Shown here: in pieces, positions 17,194-27,087 of the stretch
Numbering within the stretch: the stretch's first letter is position 1
How the letters are laid out: the number at the start of each line of letters is the position of its first letter
Source of the DNA: Desulfocurvibacter africanus subsp. africanus DSM 2603
Lineage (GTDB): Bacteria; Desulfobacterota; Desulfovibrionia; Desulfovibrionales; Desulfovibrionaceae
Length of the DNA: 64,000 nucleotides
Direction of reading: 5' to 3'
NCBI RefSeq assembly: GCF_000422545.1
Contig: NZ_AULZ01000001.1
Location: forward strand, 124,001-188,000
The notes under the pieces: generated by a model
What the model saw: only the letters and a program-made list of their open reading frames with translations
The model's database searches: none
Told to the model about the DNA's origin: nothing
Position numbers and translations under genes: made by a program

Positions 17194-20100
17194 TCAGCGG
17201 CCCACGCCTCCCGTGACGATGAACGCCGCCCAATAATACGGGTTGGGCTCTCGTGCCCGCATGTCGCGCCGGGCCAGTTGCAGCGCCCGGGCCGGATCGC
17301 GGGTCTCGGCCAGCCGGGCGTAGAACAGGCCCATGAACTCGATGGTCTTGTTGCTCTCCACTTCCCACAAGCTGCTCACGACGCTGCGCGCGCCGGCCAC
17401 GAGGAAGGCCCTGGTCAGGCCGAAGACGCCCTGGCCGGCCACGATGTCGCCCTGGGCCGACAGGCAGGACGAGAGCACGACCAGTTCCGTGCCCGCGAGG
17501 TGCATGGACTGGATCTTCTCCGGCGTGACCACGCCATGGCCATGCCCGCTCCTGAGCGAGCCCGCCCCGCCGGACAGCAGGAGGAACGTGGCCGGCGCAG
17601 TCTCGGAATAGAACCCGGCTTGTCCGTTCAGGTGGTCCAGGAGCCCGGCCTTCCGCGCTTCCGCGGTCTGGACGCGCGCCTGGGCATGGCTGTGCGTGGC
17701 GATATGGATCAGCCTCGGGGAGCGCAGGGATAGAAGGTTCTCCTCATTGGCCCTGTGCCCCAGGTAGAGCTCGGTGGGCATGGCCATTTTCTCCGTGAGC
17801 TGATCACGCACGGCGCTCGCCTCGGCGCGCGTCTCCGTGAGCGGAGCGAAGTTCAGGACCGTGTCGCCCACTGACGCCGCGACCGTGCCTCCGATGCCGC
17901 GCAGGCTGTCGCCCGGTCTGCCGGCCCCGCTTGCGGCATTGAAATCGGGATCGGCGAAGACGGCCGCATTGCCGGCCGGGGGGCCTTGCCGGACATCCCT
18001 GACCAAGTCCATGGCCGAGGTCAGGTAGCGCAGCGGCAGGTCCGCGAGCAGGCCGGTCTCCGTGGGCAGGAGCTCGAAGGGCATGGCGTGCAGGGGGCCG
18101 TCGGGAGACAGGAGCACCTCCGCCCTGCCCTGCAGGTACGTGCGCAGGGGCGCGACGATCCTCGCCGCGAGTTGGGCGGCTAGATCGGCCATGTCCCCGG
18201 CTGCGCGGGTCCTGTTGGCCCGCAGCGTGGCCTGGAGGCGGGCGATCAGACCGTCGATGTTCTCGGCCGAGCCCAGGTCCACGACTTGCACGCCGGTCCG
18301 GGCCGGGTCGAGCACAAAGGCCAGGTAGCGTTCCCCCCTGGCCTTGCCGGCCTGGAGGTCCCAGGCCGCATGCCTGGCGAAATCCACAAGCACGCCCCCG
18401 GCAGGCAGGGCCCCCAGGAAGGCGGGCAGGCTCACGGACAGGGGCTCCGCGCCGCTGGCGCCGTCTCCGCCGGAACGCGCCAGCGCCCTTTCGATCTCAG
18501 CCTTGCGGGCCAGCAGGGATTTCTGGCCCTCGAGCGTCATTTGAGAACCGCGCATGCGTACACTTGCGGCCAGTTCAGCCCGTACCCTGGTGAATTCGGC
18601 CGTCAGCCGCTCGGCTTCGGGTCCTTTGGCCTGGCTGAGCAGTCTGCCCATGCGCGCTTCCTCTTCAAGCAGACCTCCCTTCCAGCGGGTCCACAGGGCA
18701 TAGGCCTCCTGGAGCGTCTGCGGGTCGCTGTCCGGCCCCAGGGCGCTGAGCAGCGTATCCATGTACAGCTGTGCCTGGCGGGCATAGGAGCGCTTCTCCC
18801 ATTCGCTGAGCACATGAAAGGCCTCGGCGCGCAGCCTGATGGCCGCATCGGCGGCTTCCAGCAGGTATGCCTCCCGCCTGGGGCCGGTCTGCGCGGCCAT
18901 GGCCAGGAGCAGGCTCGTCTCGGCATAGAACGGGTGAAGGATGCCGCTGCTCCGCTCCATCTCGGCGCGCGCTCCGGCCAGGATCTTGTGCGCATTCTGG
19001 GCCCGGCCCTGGAGCAGGTCGAGCTTGGCCTGCAACAGGATCAGCTCCAGCCGCTGCCGGTTGGCGAAGGGGCCGTGGCGTTCCTCGTTCTTGCGGATCA
19101 GGCCGTCGAGCAGCTTCTGGGCCTCTTCCTGGCGTCCCCTGGCCATGTGCAGGCGCACCTCGCCCAGATTGGCCGTGGCCAGGTCCAGGTCCTCGCGGTA
19201 CAGCCACCTCAAGGCAGGGTTCACCTCGTCGAGGATCGTCTCACGCGCCCTGCCGTATTCCTCTTCCGCTTCGGCGAAGCGCCCCTGGCGCAGGTATAGG
19301 TCTCCGAGCATGGTCAGGACGCGGTTCTGGTCCTGCATGTGGCGCAGCATGACGAGCTTCGCCTGCCCGGGGGCTGGCCGGGCCTCGGTCACAGCGTCCC
19401 TGGACAGGATGCCGAGGACGGTGCGCAGCTCCTCCTCGGCCTGGTCGAACCTGCCGATGGCCGTATAGAGGGTGCCGAGTCCCGTGCGGGCTTGGTGCTC
19501 GTGGACAGAGCTCGCAGGAGCTGCCTTGGGTGAAGCCATGTCGGCCAGGAGATCCAGGTAGACACGCTCGGCATCGAGGTAGTTGCCACGATAGGCCTCG
19601 ACCTGGGCCATGCCCACCCGCGCCATGCAGGCCAGGTCCTGCTCCTGGGGTGTGTAAGCGGTGAGCAGGCCAAGGGCCGCGCCATACTGCTCCAGGGCCA
19701 GATCGAGATTGAGATTGGTCCTGTTGCTCTGGGCGGACATACAGAGCTTGGAAGCCGCATTGCGGACAATGAAATCGAACAGCCGTTGATTGCCGAGCTT
19801 CGGGCCCAACTCGGCCAGGACCGCCTCGGCCTCCTCGTAGCGCCGGGCGTTCATGGCCTGCTCGAAGCGCAGGAGCACGGACATGGCCTCGGGCGAACTC
19901 ATGGCCTGCAGGCCGGTAAGCCTCTGCTCTCCCAATTCCCGTCTGTCCTGCGTCAGCCCCCCCTCTCGGCCGGCCTCGTCCAAAGCAGCCTGGATGTTCC
20001 GGACCATGCCGCCGACGGTGCTCTTCGTCAGAGCGAGGTAGATGCCCTCAAGGGCTTGCGCATCGGTCGTCAGGCCAGACGATCTTGCTTCATTCATGAG

Positions 20101-21105
20101 GCGCTGGACCAGATATACCCGCATGCCATCATCAGGCTCCTGCGCAAGCGCCGGCAAACACTCCCGCCCAAGGCCCGCGGCCTCTTCCGTCAGCTTGAGG
20201 TCAAGCAGGGCCTCGATAGCGGGGACGCAGGTCTCTCTGCCAACCTCGTCTAGAGCATGCTGCTGCCGGACTTCCAGGGAGCGGCGTAACAGGCGTGCGG
20301 CTTCGGGCTTGTCGCCCCATCGCGCGTAGACCAGGAACATGTTGTGCAGGAAGAAGGCCTCGCGGGTCCTGTCCCCGCTGGCCAGCGCCGCGACATGGCC
20401 CTGCTCCAGGGCCTCCAAGGCCTTATTCAGGTTCCCGACATTGGCGTACTGCTGCGCCAAGTCCAGCTGCCCCTGCAGGCCGGCAGCCAGGAGCTTGCGC
20501 ACCGTATCCGCTGGCAGCGCGGCCGCGAAGTTTCTGCCGTGGATCTCCCTGTACAGGCTGCGCATGGCCGAGGCTGACTTGACGTCTCCCATGGCGTCAT
20601 AAAGCAATGCCAAGGACCGAGACGATGTGAAGGCTAGCTCCTGGTCACCTATCTCTTGGGCCAGATCGAGCAACTCCCTGCTCAGGCTAACGGCCTTCTC
20701 TCTATCCTCCAAATCGGCATAGATATCGAAAAGAACGCGTATGACGTTCAGCTGCAGGGCCTTGTCGCCGAGCCTGCCTGCCATCGCCCTGGCCGGCTCC
20801 AGGATCGCTATGGCCTCCGGGATCTTGCCTCGGGTCACAGCAACCTGGCCAAGCCTGAGTCGGGCAAGAGCCTGCAGGCGCTCATTCCGGGCCTCTTCCG
20901 CCTCGACCAGAGCTTCGTCCCAGAACCGCGCGGCAACATCGAGGTTCTGCAGCCTGTACTGCCGATCCCCCTTGGCCAGCAGCACGGAAGGGTCCTCGGC
21001 CATGGCAGGGCATGGCAGGCTGATGAGGGCCAGGGCCAGCAGGAAGAAGATGGCCCGTGAGCAGAGACAGGATGAAAGGAATCCCGGCATTGGCGTGTTC
21101 ACCAT
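17194..21105 (-). CDS. secreted TPR-CHAT protease
   Basis: The protein is 1303 aa from MVNTPMPGF, chosen because AGGA lies six bases upstream (a longer form from 21171 is possible). A signal peptide (LALISLPCPAMA) is followed by a long run of TPR-like helical repeats (~residues 40-850), then a CHAT domain in the last ~350 residues. The caspase-like dyad is visible as His in LIHIATHSHAQ and Cys in VVLSSCLSAQGD, with the usual GVFGLTRAFLVAGARSVV and SLWEV motifs. CHAT proteases are mostly cytoplasmic effectors activated by partner proteins, so a form with an export signal is notable. TPRs would bind partner proteins; the five small secreted or lipoprotein genes around it are candidates. Targets are unknown. 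Confidence 0.88.
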   Translation of the reverse strand: MVNTPMPGFLSSCLCSRAIFFLLALALISLPCPAMAEDPSVLLAKGDRQYRLQNLDVAARFWDEALVEAEEARNERLQALARLRLGQVAVTRGKIPEAIAILEPARAMAGRLGDKALQLNVIRVLFDIYADLEDREKAVSLSRELLDLAQEIGDQELAFTSSRSLALLYDAMGDVKSASAMRSLYREIHGRNFAAALPADTVRKLLAAGLQGQLDLAQQYANVGNLNKALEALEQGHVAALASGDRTREAFFLHNMFLVYARWGDKPEAARLLRRSLEVRQQHALDEVGRETCVPAIEALLDLKLTEEAAGLGRECLPALAQEPDDGMRVYLVQRLMNEARSSGLTTDAQALEGIYLALTKSTVGGMVRNIQAALDEAGREGGLTQDRRELGEQRLTGLQAMSSPEAMSVLLRFEQAMNARRYEEAEAVLAELGPKLGNQRLFDFIVRNAASKLCMSAQSNRTNLNLDLALEQYGAALGLLTAYTPQEQDLACMARVGMAQVEAYRGNYLDAERVYLDLLADMASPKAAPASSVHEHQARTGLGTLYTAIGRFDQAEEELRTVLGILSRDAVTEARPAPGQAKLVMLRHMQDQNRVLTMLGDLYLRQGRFAEAEEEYGRARETILDEVNPALRWLYREDLDLATANLGEVRLHMARGRQEEAQKLLDGLIRKNEERHGPFANRQRLELILLQAKLDLLQGRAQNAHKILAGARAEMERSSGILHPFYAETSLLLAMAAQTGPRREAYLLEAADAAIRLRAEAFHVLSEWEKRSYARQAQLYMDTLLSALGPDSDPQTLQEAYALWTRWKGGLLEEEARMGRLLSQAKGPEAERLTAEFTRVRAELAASVRMRGSQMTLEGQKSLLARKAEIERALARSGGDGASGAEPLSVSLPAFLGALPAGGVLVDFARHAAWDLQAGKARGERYLAFVLDPARTGVQVVDLGSAENIDGLIARLQATLRANRTRAAGDMADLAAQLAARIVAPLRTYLQGRAEVLLSPDGPLHAMPFELLPTETGLLADLPLRYLTSAMDLVRDVRQGPPAGNAAVFADPDFNAASGAGRPGDSLRGIGGTVAASVGDTVLNFAPLTETRAEASAVRDQLTEKMAMPTELYLGHRANEENLLSLRSPRLIHIATHSHAQARVQTAEARKAGLLDHLNGQAGFYSETAPATFLLLSGGAGSLRSGHGHGVVTPEKIQSMHLAGTELVVLSSCLSAQGDIVAGQGVFGLTRAFLVAGARSVVSSLWEVESNKTIEFMGLFYARLAETRDPARALQLARRDMRAREPNPYYWAAFIVTGGVGR

Positions 21106-21248
21106 GATCTGTCCTGTTTCAGCCCGATCACAGGTCCTTGGCTGATTCGAATGAGTCGCTGATTGTTCCATCCCTGCTCCCCGGCACAGCCTGGCCCTGG
21201 ATTACCGTGGCTCTCTGGCCGCCCGTGATCGCCATGCCGGCCGAAGTG

Positions 21249-21707
21249 CTACTCCCAGAGCGGCTGCATGGCCGGCGGCTGCCGCATGTCCCTGGGCTGG
21301 AAATCATTGCTGGGCCGCCTCTCCAGGTTGCGTCGCTCGCGGTTCATGATTTCCTGCTCACGCTTGTTGGGTGCATACCCGAGCATGCTGAAATCGTTCA
21401 GCACAACGACGCTGCCGGGCTGGCAGTAGGCACTGTTGTTAACGGACAGGACGCGCACGAGATAATTGCCGCCGCGCACGTCCACAATCTCCACCGCATC
21501 CCCCGCGAATAGGTTGCAGCGGTCGCCCCGCTCGGCGACTACGACACCACGCAAGTCCCGCAGTGTTGCTTGGAGGCGGAGGTCTATGGCCATACGCTGG
21601 ACTGTGGCGATGTCGCCGGGCATGAGGGTCTGGCCGAAGGCTGCGCATGGAATGACGAAAACCAGAAAGAGGACGTGCACGATATTATACGAGACGTGAG
21701 TCTTCAT
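21249..21707 (-). CDS. predicted secreted protein with SH3-like strand pattern, unknown function
   Basis: The protein is 152 aa, start MKTHVSYN, with a signal peptide ending near AAFGQ. The mature part has two cysteines that could pair (DRCNLFAGDAV, SAYCQPGSVVV) and strands like GDAVEIVDVRGGNYLVRVL, which look like a bacterial SH3-type barrel. A charged tail follows (KREQEIMNRERRN). No family was assigned. It lies just upstream of the CHAT gene in the same direction and may be its partner. Confidence 0.6.
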   Translation of the reverse strand: MKTHVSYNIVHVLFLVFVIPCAAFGQTLMPGDIATVQRMAIDLRLQATLRDLRGVVVAERGDRCNLFAGDAVEIVDVRGGNYLVRVLSVNNSAYCQPGSVVVLNDFSMLGYAPNKREQEIMNRERRNLERRPSNDFQPRDMRQPPAMQPLWE

Positions 21708-21781
21708 TCCAAGCGATCGTCTTTGTTGGAAGTTGAAAAGAAGCGGACCCAGCACCATGAGCCCGCTCCCGTATCACGCCT

Positions 21782-22993
21782 TTAGCGAACTAGCTTTGCA
21801 AGGGGATAGGTTGCACTCTCGTTCAATTGATCATTACTCCCACCATGATACAAAAACCCAACTCCGATTCTGTGGTTCTCTTTGCTCTTTGTGGCACCCA
21901 TTGAGTTGCCGAGAATGGAGTTGATAGGCGAATTGTAATTAGACTGAACCTTAAAGGAAATTTCCTTTGTAGCGTCGGGCGGAATTGCCATATTATCGAA
22001 GTCGTAAGAAGTAATTGCATCGTCAAAGTACACAGCTATGCTGCCGGCTTGCAAAAACTTTCCGGATTTATTGTCAATGCGTGCCTTGACAGCAATAGTG
22101 TTACCATAATCCTCGCTAATCGAATAAACCACTATATTAACGTCGCGATTTCCAAGGCTGGGGAAAGAGAGGCTGGAAACATAAAATTCATTGTATCCAA
22201 CGACAGGTTCATACAATATTCCATTCAAGTCATACTTGAATGTGACAGCTTTAGGCACAGTGATATTATGCTTTGAGTAGCTGGATTCGGCGGTGATCTG
22301 GTAAGAAACGTCCTCGATAGACAGTTGCGAGCCAAGCGGAGCAGCTTCAACTTTAAACCTGACCTTGGGAAAATACGTCTCATCAACTCCTGTTCTATTT
22401 ACCACTTTTGGCCTTACAACAATGCGCTTCCTGTACCATTCCACCTTGTCCTCAAGTTCAGCAGACTTGGCATAGAATGCCTGCTCTTGCTCAAGAACTT
22501 TTGATTCGTTCACAGCGTCCGCGACAGCCGAGCCATCGAGATAATTGTATGCCGCGGGGCATGTACCCAGAGTAATCGCCGTCGAGAAAATTGGAAAAAC
22601 GATGTTGTCGAGGGTCGGATTCGCCCCGTAGAATTGGCTTTCACAGGGTTGATACGGCTTCTGATCGTCACCCATCAAGCAATAGATGTCGCACAGGTAG
22701 CTGGAATACGCCTTCTTGACATTGTAGACAGGCGCGAATTCGCCGGCATTGATACCAAGTATCTCCTGGCTTGGCTTGCTTCGCGTCGGATACGACCGAC
22801 TCAGCTCGACCACTTTCCATCCAGAATCAGTTTTCTCTAGGAGTGCATAGGAGCGGAATCGGTTCTTTTCTCCATTGCTCCCCGGCTTAACCTTCACGAC
22901 ATGTCCACCCTGAATCTCGGCCTCATTGCTCATGAACATGCCACCACAACCAGTCAAGAATGCACATATGCATAAGATGGCAAGAAACCTCAT
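21782..22993 (-). CDS. predicted lipoprotein with low GC, unknown function
   Basis: The protein is 403 aa. The signal and lipobox LTGC put the lipidated Cys at residue 16. The N-terminal third reads like a region with paired cysteines (YLCDIYCLMGDD, PCESQF, LGTCPAAY), and the C-terminal half is beta-rich with VKARIDNKSGKFLQAG and SIAVYFDD, resembling an immunoglobulin-like fold. GGAG precedes the ATG. The gene is clearly more AT-rich than most of the window, which suggests separate acquisition. Function is not recognised. Confidence 0.65.
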   Translation of the reverse strand: MRFLAILCICAFLTGCGGMFMSNEAEIQGGHVVKVKPGSNGEKNRFRSYALLEKTDSGWKVVELSRSYPTRSKPSQEILGINAGEFAPVYNVKKAYSSYLCDIYCLMGDDQKPYQPCESQFYGANPTLDNIVFPIFSTAITLGTCPAAYNYLDGSAVADAVNESKVLEQEQAFYAKSAELEDKVEWYRKRIVVRPKVVNRTGVDETYFPKVRFKVEAAPLGSQLSIEDVSYQITAESSYSKHNITVPKAVTFKYDLNGILYEPVVGYNEFYVSSLSFPSLGNRDVNIVVYSISEDYGNTIAVKARIDNKSGKFLQAGSIAVYFDDAITSYDFDNMAIPPDATKEISFKVQSNYNSPINSILGNSMGATKSKENHRIGVGFLYHGGSNDQLNESATYPLAKLVR

Positions 22994-23494
22994 TTTTTAT
23001 CTCCATTATGCGCTTGATGTTAACTATCGAACTATCTTACTCCACTTTGATTATGGAAGCATATGTATCGATACAATACCCCCTTGCATGCATCAGATGC
23101 TCACAAAGCCAAACGCCTCCAATGATCTTCTTAAATTGCATTTACAAATGTATCGTTCCTTGACTCTCAACCTTCGCGTCATTGTCACGCCTACCGAAAA
23201 GCAGACGGTGCATGCGCCAAGCTGCCGCGCTGGGCCTTCTTTCCAGACTGGCGCAATATCAAGGGCCACCAATCCGGTTCCCATCGGGTCCAGCATCGGG
23301 ACAATGCTCAGCCTGCTTGCTTCACCCACTACGATTGCCGGTGGCGACGAAGCCCAGGCGGACTTTTTCCCTCAGTCTTGCGTCATCTATTTCGGAATCA
23401 AGAATCGTATCGGCCGCTAGGCAATGAGCTTCAAGACACAGCCAACCGCCTTGATCGTCGTATACATCCGGTTCCATGCGCAACGTTCACTCAT
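22994..23494. other. intergenic, AT-rich, no gene recognised
   Basis: About 500 bp between two minus-strand lipoprotein genes. Plus-strand reading frames exist but lack a ribosome binding site and family resemblance. The 3' side probably holds the promoter of the 403-aa lipoprotein. Confidence 0.5.
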
Positions 23495-23926
23495 CTATTC
23501 CACCACCGCCCAACCCTTGTCGCCCTTGGCCAGACGGACTTCCCTTTCGATGGGCAGGCTTGCGCCGGGCTGCCATTCGCCGAGTTTGGACGTGAGGAAG
23601 CTGTACAGCATGCCGTACTGCAGCGCTTGGCCCATGCCTTCCAGGCCGCCCTGCTTGCACTCCGCGATTCTCTTCTGCGCGGCGGCCTTGAAATCCTGGC
23701 TGCTCGTGAGCGTCTTGAGCGAGTAGCGCAGCTTGATGCTGTGCGCTCCACCCTGCTCGTGCTGGGCCAGCCGCTCGACGTCGGTAACGTCAAAGTGCTC
23801 GCGCATGAATCCGCTGCCATCCTCGGACAGGACCGCGGCTCTGATGTCGGAATCCGCGGGTCCGGAACTGCAGGCCGCGGTCATGGACAGGACGAACAAC
23901 AATAGGATGGATAAACAAAGTCTCAT
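23495..23926 (-). CDS. predicted lipoprotein, unknown function
   Basis: The protein is 143 aa with signal and lipobox TAAC (Cys19), then a ~45-residue N-terminal segment (DIRAAVLSEDGSGFMREHFD) and a helix-rich middle (KAAAQKRIAECKQGGLEGMG). The tail EREVRLAKGDKGWAVVE resembles the end of small proteins with a nuclear-transport-factor-like fold; this is only a resemblance. It is the first gene after the DUF4384-like gene, 138 bases downstream. Confidence 0.65.
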   Translation of the reverse strand: MRLCLSILLLFVLSMTAACSSGPADSDIRAAVLSEDGSGFMREHFDVTDVERLAQHEQGGAHSIKLRYSLKTLTSSQDFKAAAQKRIAECKQGGLEGMGQALQYGMLYSFLTSKLGEWQPGASLPIEREVRLAKGDKGWAVVE

Positions 23927-24063
23927 GGCGTCTCCCTGCCTTCAGGCTATAATGCGTCCATGCATCATGCATCGAACGGGTTTGCATTGCGCGAAATCAA
24001 GCCATGCCCCGTAACCTGTTGCGCAATGCACAGGCCTGCGGGTCTGACTGCATGCGGCCGCTG

Positions 24064-25794
24064 CTACTTGTGGCTGAAGGCGATCTCCCGAACGGACACT
24101 CCCCTGTGCCGTTCAGCGACGGCCTCCACTTCGCCCCCGTGCAGCAGGACCTCAATGTCCTCCAGCTTCTTCTGCTCCTTCGCCGCCAGCACGAGCACCA
24201 CCCGCTCCGAGCCCGTCTCCTCGTCCAGCACGTAGCTCTCGCCCTCTGACGGCAGGACGTGCTCGCCGGCTTTGGCCCGGCCGCTGAACAAGGTCGAGAC
24301 CCTGCCCCGGGCGTCGCGGAAGAAGACATAGGCGTAGGCAGGCTCCTCCAAGGTGAAGCGCACCTGGAAGCGCTCGCCGCTCAGCATGGTCTCGCCGCTC
24401 TGCGCGATGATCCTGGGCGCGCCGCCGCGGAACTGGCCTGCCTCGCCGGCGGCCAGCAGGCGTAGCGTGCCCATTGGCGCTGTGGGTGTGGACAGGTGCA
24501 TGGTCAGCAGGGCCGAGCCGGCCAACACGGCCACGAGCAGCCCCGCCGTGGCGGCCCGCAGGGCGGGCGTGGGCAGGAGCGTGGCCAGGGTCTGGCGCAG
24601 CCTGGCGATGAAGGAGGGCGTGGGCTCGCCTGCCTCGGACTTGCGGATCGGTTGTGCGGCCTCGGCGCGCACATGGTCCTGGAATTGGCGGGCAGTGACC
24701 TCCGCGCCCTGTCCGGCCTGAGCGGCCCGCGCAAGGCGGGCGTCCCAGACGGCAAAGGCCGTCGCGGAGAGCTGGTCGTCAGCGACCTCGCCCCGCATCC
24801 AGGCCGCCAAAACCGCCAGGGGGGAGCCGGGCCGCTGCTCGGCCGCGTCCGGGTCGCGCAGAAAGGCCTCGACCTGCTCGAAGAGATCCAGACGCAGCCT
24901 GGCCTCAAGGAACGGGCCGCACAAGGCGTACAGGAAGAGCCGCTCGTGGCGTTCGCCCTCGGAGGCCGGCGGTCTGGTCCATGCGCCCAGGGCCGCGGCG
25001 GCCAGGCCGTTCTCGAGCACGGAATCCGGGACCGCGAAGCGCTCGTTGGCCTCCCGGGCAAGCCGGAGCATGCCCAGGGACTTGTGCTGCGCAAAGGCGC
25101 GCACAACGCCGGCCATGATGCGCCTGCGCATACGCAGCTCCCGCGCAAGGGGTCGATCCGCGCTCAGGTCCTGCAAAAGGGCCATGCGCAGATCAGCGGG
25201 CAGGTCCTCGTCGGCCCCCACAGCGTGCGCCCGGGCTGATTCGGGCGCCGCGAGCCGCTCCAGGGCGTCTTCGGGCACGTCGGCCCAAAGGGTGTACCAG
25301 GGAAAGCGGTGCAGCTGGCCTGCGGGGAGCATGGCCACCATGTCCAGGCGGAAGCCGTTATGGGGGATGAGCCGCGCGGCATGGCCCGTGACCTCGGCCA
25401 GGACTCGCTGCGCCAGCTCGGCCAGCGCTTCTCCCAGGGCCTTTCCGGCCTCCCGCCCGGCCAGGCCTTCCTCCAGGAAGACCAGATGATCCAGGGAAGC
25501 GAGGGCCTCGGCGAGCAGATATTCGTCAGTACCGTCCTGGAGCAGGAACGACTCGTCGCCGCACAGGGACGCCAGGGCCTCCTCGACGGCGCGGCCAAGG
25601 GCCTCGCCCCCCCGGGCAAGGTCGGCCGGATCGGCCGCCAGGGCGGCGTCCAGCCCGTGCCGCAGATCCTCCCGCTCGGGTGCGCTGCCCTGCCCGAGCA
25701 GGCCCATCCTGCCCAGGACGATGAGCAGATCCGCGGTCATCGAGTAGCGGGGAGGCTGGTCCTGGAACTGTCTGGGCTCGTATGACATGCTCAT
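24064..25794 (-). CDS. single-pass membrane protein with periplasmic DUF4384-like domain
   Basis: The protein is 576 aa from MSMSYEPRQ, with GGAGAGG upstream. It has a helical cytoplasmic part of ~420 residues (including Leu/Ala-rich segments), one membrane helix (AATAGLLVAVLAGSALLTMH, ~residue 430), then a ~130-residue outer domain. The outer domain shows the DUF4384 pattern: SGERFQVRFTLEEPAYAYVF, then VSTLFSG, and a final VLVLAAKEQKKLEDI. DUF4384 often occurs beside caspase-like and CHAT peptidases. Lying two genes after the sigma factor, it could pass an envelope signal inwards, like an anti-sigma protein, but no zinc anti-sigma motif is seen. Confidence 0.72.
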   Translation of the reverse strand: MSMSYEPRQFQDQPPRYSMTADLLIVLGRMGLLGQGSAPEREDLRHGLDAALAADPADLARGGEALGRAVEEALASLCGDESFLLQDGTDEYLLAEALASLDHLVFLEEGLAGREAGKALGEALAELAQRVLAEVTGHAARLIPHNGFRLDMVAMLPAGQLHRFPWYTLWADVPEDALERLAAPESARAHAVGADEDLPADLRMALLQDLSADRPLARELRMRRRIMAGVVRAFAQHKSLGMLRLAREANERFAVPDSVLENGLAAAALGAWTRPPASEGERHERLFLYALCGPFLEARLRLDLFEQVEAFLRDPDAAEQRPGSPLAVLAAWMRGEVADDQLSATAFAVWDARLARAAQAGQGAEVTARQFQDHVRAEAAQPIRKSEAGEPTPSFIARLRQTLATLLPTPALRAATAGLLVAVLAGSALLTMHLSTPTAPMGTLRLLAAGEAGQFRGGAPRIIAQSGETMLSGERFQVRFTLEEPAYAYVFFRDARGRVSTLFSGRAKAGEHVLPSEGESYVLDEETGSERVVLVLAAKEQKKLEDIEVLLHGGEVEAVAERHRGVSVREIAFSHK

Positions 25795-25887
25795 GCCCCC
25801 TCTCCGCGACTGGGCCCAAATCCTTCGGCTCTCGCGGCTCACTGGCCACCAACGCCTGTTCCAAGGCAGAATCCGCCTGCAGGCCGT

Positions 25888-27087
25888 CTAGATCCGTTCG
25901 ACGCGGTCCAGCCTGCCTTCGGTGACCAGGTCCAGGTCCTTGCAGCCCCAGGGCTCGGCCGCCCAGCGGGTCGGGGACAGGCCGACGCCGGCCAACCCCA
26001 GGTGAAAGACGCTTTGCGTCGCGTTGCCCTGCGCGCAGTCATGAACGACTCCCTTGAGGTACAGCCATGGCCAGCATTTGGCGCCGTTATCCAGCCGACG
26101 CCCAACCCGGTCGAGGCACCAGGCCTCGACACCCGTGCTTCCATGCCCTGCCGGCCACAGCCTCACGCTCTTGGTCGTCATTTCCTCGAAAAAGGTGACA
26201 GCCTGGCGCCATAAAGCTCGAATCCCGATGGAAACCGCCTCCTGGGCTCCGCCAAAACGTTCGGCGGTACAGTCACCGGGGCAGGCCCCGCCCTCTCGTC
26301 TGCATAGGCCCATGGCCCGCCTGACCGATTCGGGCAGGGGCAGCCCGGACAGCAATTGGTCCCACAGGGCTCGCTCCTCCTCTCGGCCAGGAGTCGCCGC
26401 AAGACGCCGCCAGACCTGTTCGTGGGCCACACGTGGTTCGAGCCAGGGATGGAGAAAAATGTGCACGCGCGTGCTCCTGCCACCGGTCTCGCAAACTCCC
26501 CGGAAGGCCACGGGCGGGTTGAATCTCCTGTGCACGCCCTCGCTTCTGTAGCCGGCCGACAGGTTGCCAAGGCCATGCGCCACGTGCTGCGGAGCCGGGA
26601 AAAAATTCCAGGCGCCGTTCATGGCCTCGGAAAGGGGATGCACATTGACGGGCATGACCCAGGAAGGAGTTTCGGCCTGACGCAAACTACCGCCGGCCTG
26701 CTGAGCGTTGCGGCCCATGGGCTTAAGCTCCAAGTCAGCCGCGCCGCGCGTGCATGCGTCGGAGGCCAGCCCGGCCAGCCGGTGCTTCCAGACCTCCAAG
26801 CCCAGGGGCGAAGCAGGGCGGAACCAGCCTTCGTGCTCCGGAGCAAAGAGCTGGCTGCACAGGTCGCGTTCATAGCCCCTGACCGCGAAGACCCGCTCCA
26901 GGACGCAGACCACTTGGCTGATGATCTCTCCGGGGCGGTAGTCGGATCTTGGCGGGGTGTATTGCTGCGGGATGACCACCTGCAGCCCCCGCACCTGCGC
27001 GATGTACACGCGGGTGCCATCGTGGGGCCGGCGCTGCACCGCAAGGATCGTGGCAGGTCCTGCCTTGTCGCCGCAGACGAAGCGCAT
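25888..27087 (-). CDS. protein of unknown function coupled to the sigma factor gene
   Basis: The protein is 399 aa. Its ATG overlaps the sigma factor stop as TGATG, so the two are translationally coupled. There is no signal peptide or membrane helix. It is rich in Trp, His and Cys, with conserved-looking stretches such as GPATILAVQRRPHDGT, the cluster CRREGGACPGDCTAERF (~residue 265), and WPWLYLKGVVHDCA near the end. No family was recognised. Tight coupling suggests it acts with or on the sigma factor. Confidence 0.65.
   Translation of the reverse strand: MRFVCGDKAGPATILAVQRRPHDGTRVYIAQVRGLQVVIPQQYTPPRSDYRPGEIISQVVCVLERVFAVRGYERDLCSQLFAPEHEGWFRPASPLGLEVWKHRLAGLASDACTRGAADLELKPMGRNAQQAGGSLRQAETPSWVMPVNVHPLSEAMNGAWNFFPAPQHVAHGLGNLSAGYRSEGVHRRFNPPVAFRGVCETGGRSTRVHIFLHPWLEPRVAHEQVWRRLAATPGREEERALWDQLLSGLPLPESVRRAMGLCRREGGACPGDCTAERFGGAQEAVSIGIRALWRQAVTFFEEMTTKSVRLWPAGHGSTGVEAWCLDRVGRRLDNGAKCWPWLYLKGVVHDCAQGNATQSVFHLGLAGVGLSPTRWAAEPWGCKDLDLVTEGRLDRVERI

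Noticed and set aside
22926-23420. A 164-codon plus-strand frame in the AT-rich gap
   Set aside because: It overlaps the start of the supported lipoprotein gene and has a disordered-looking translation.
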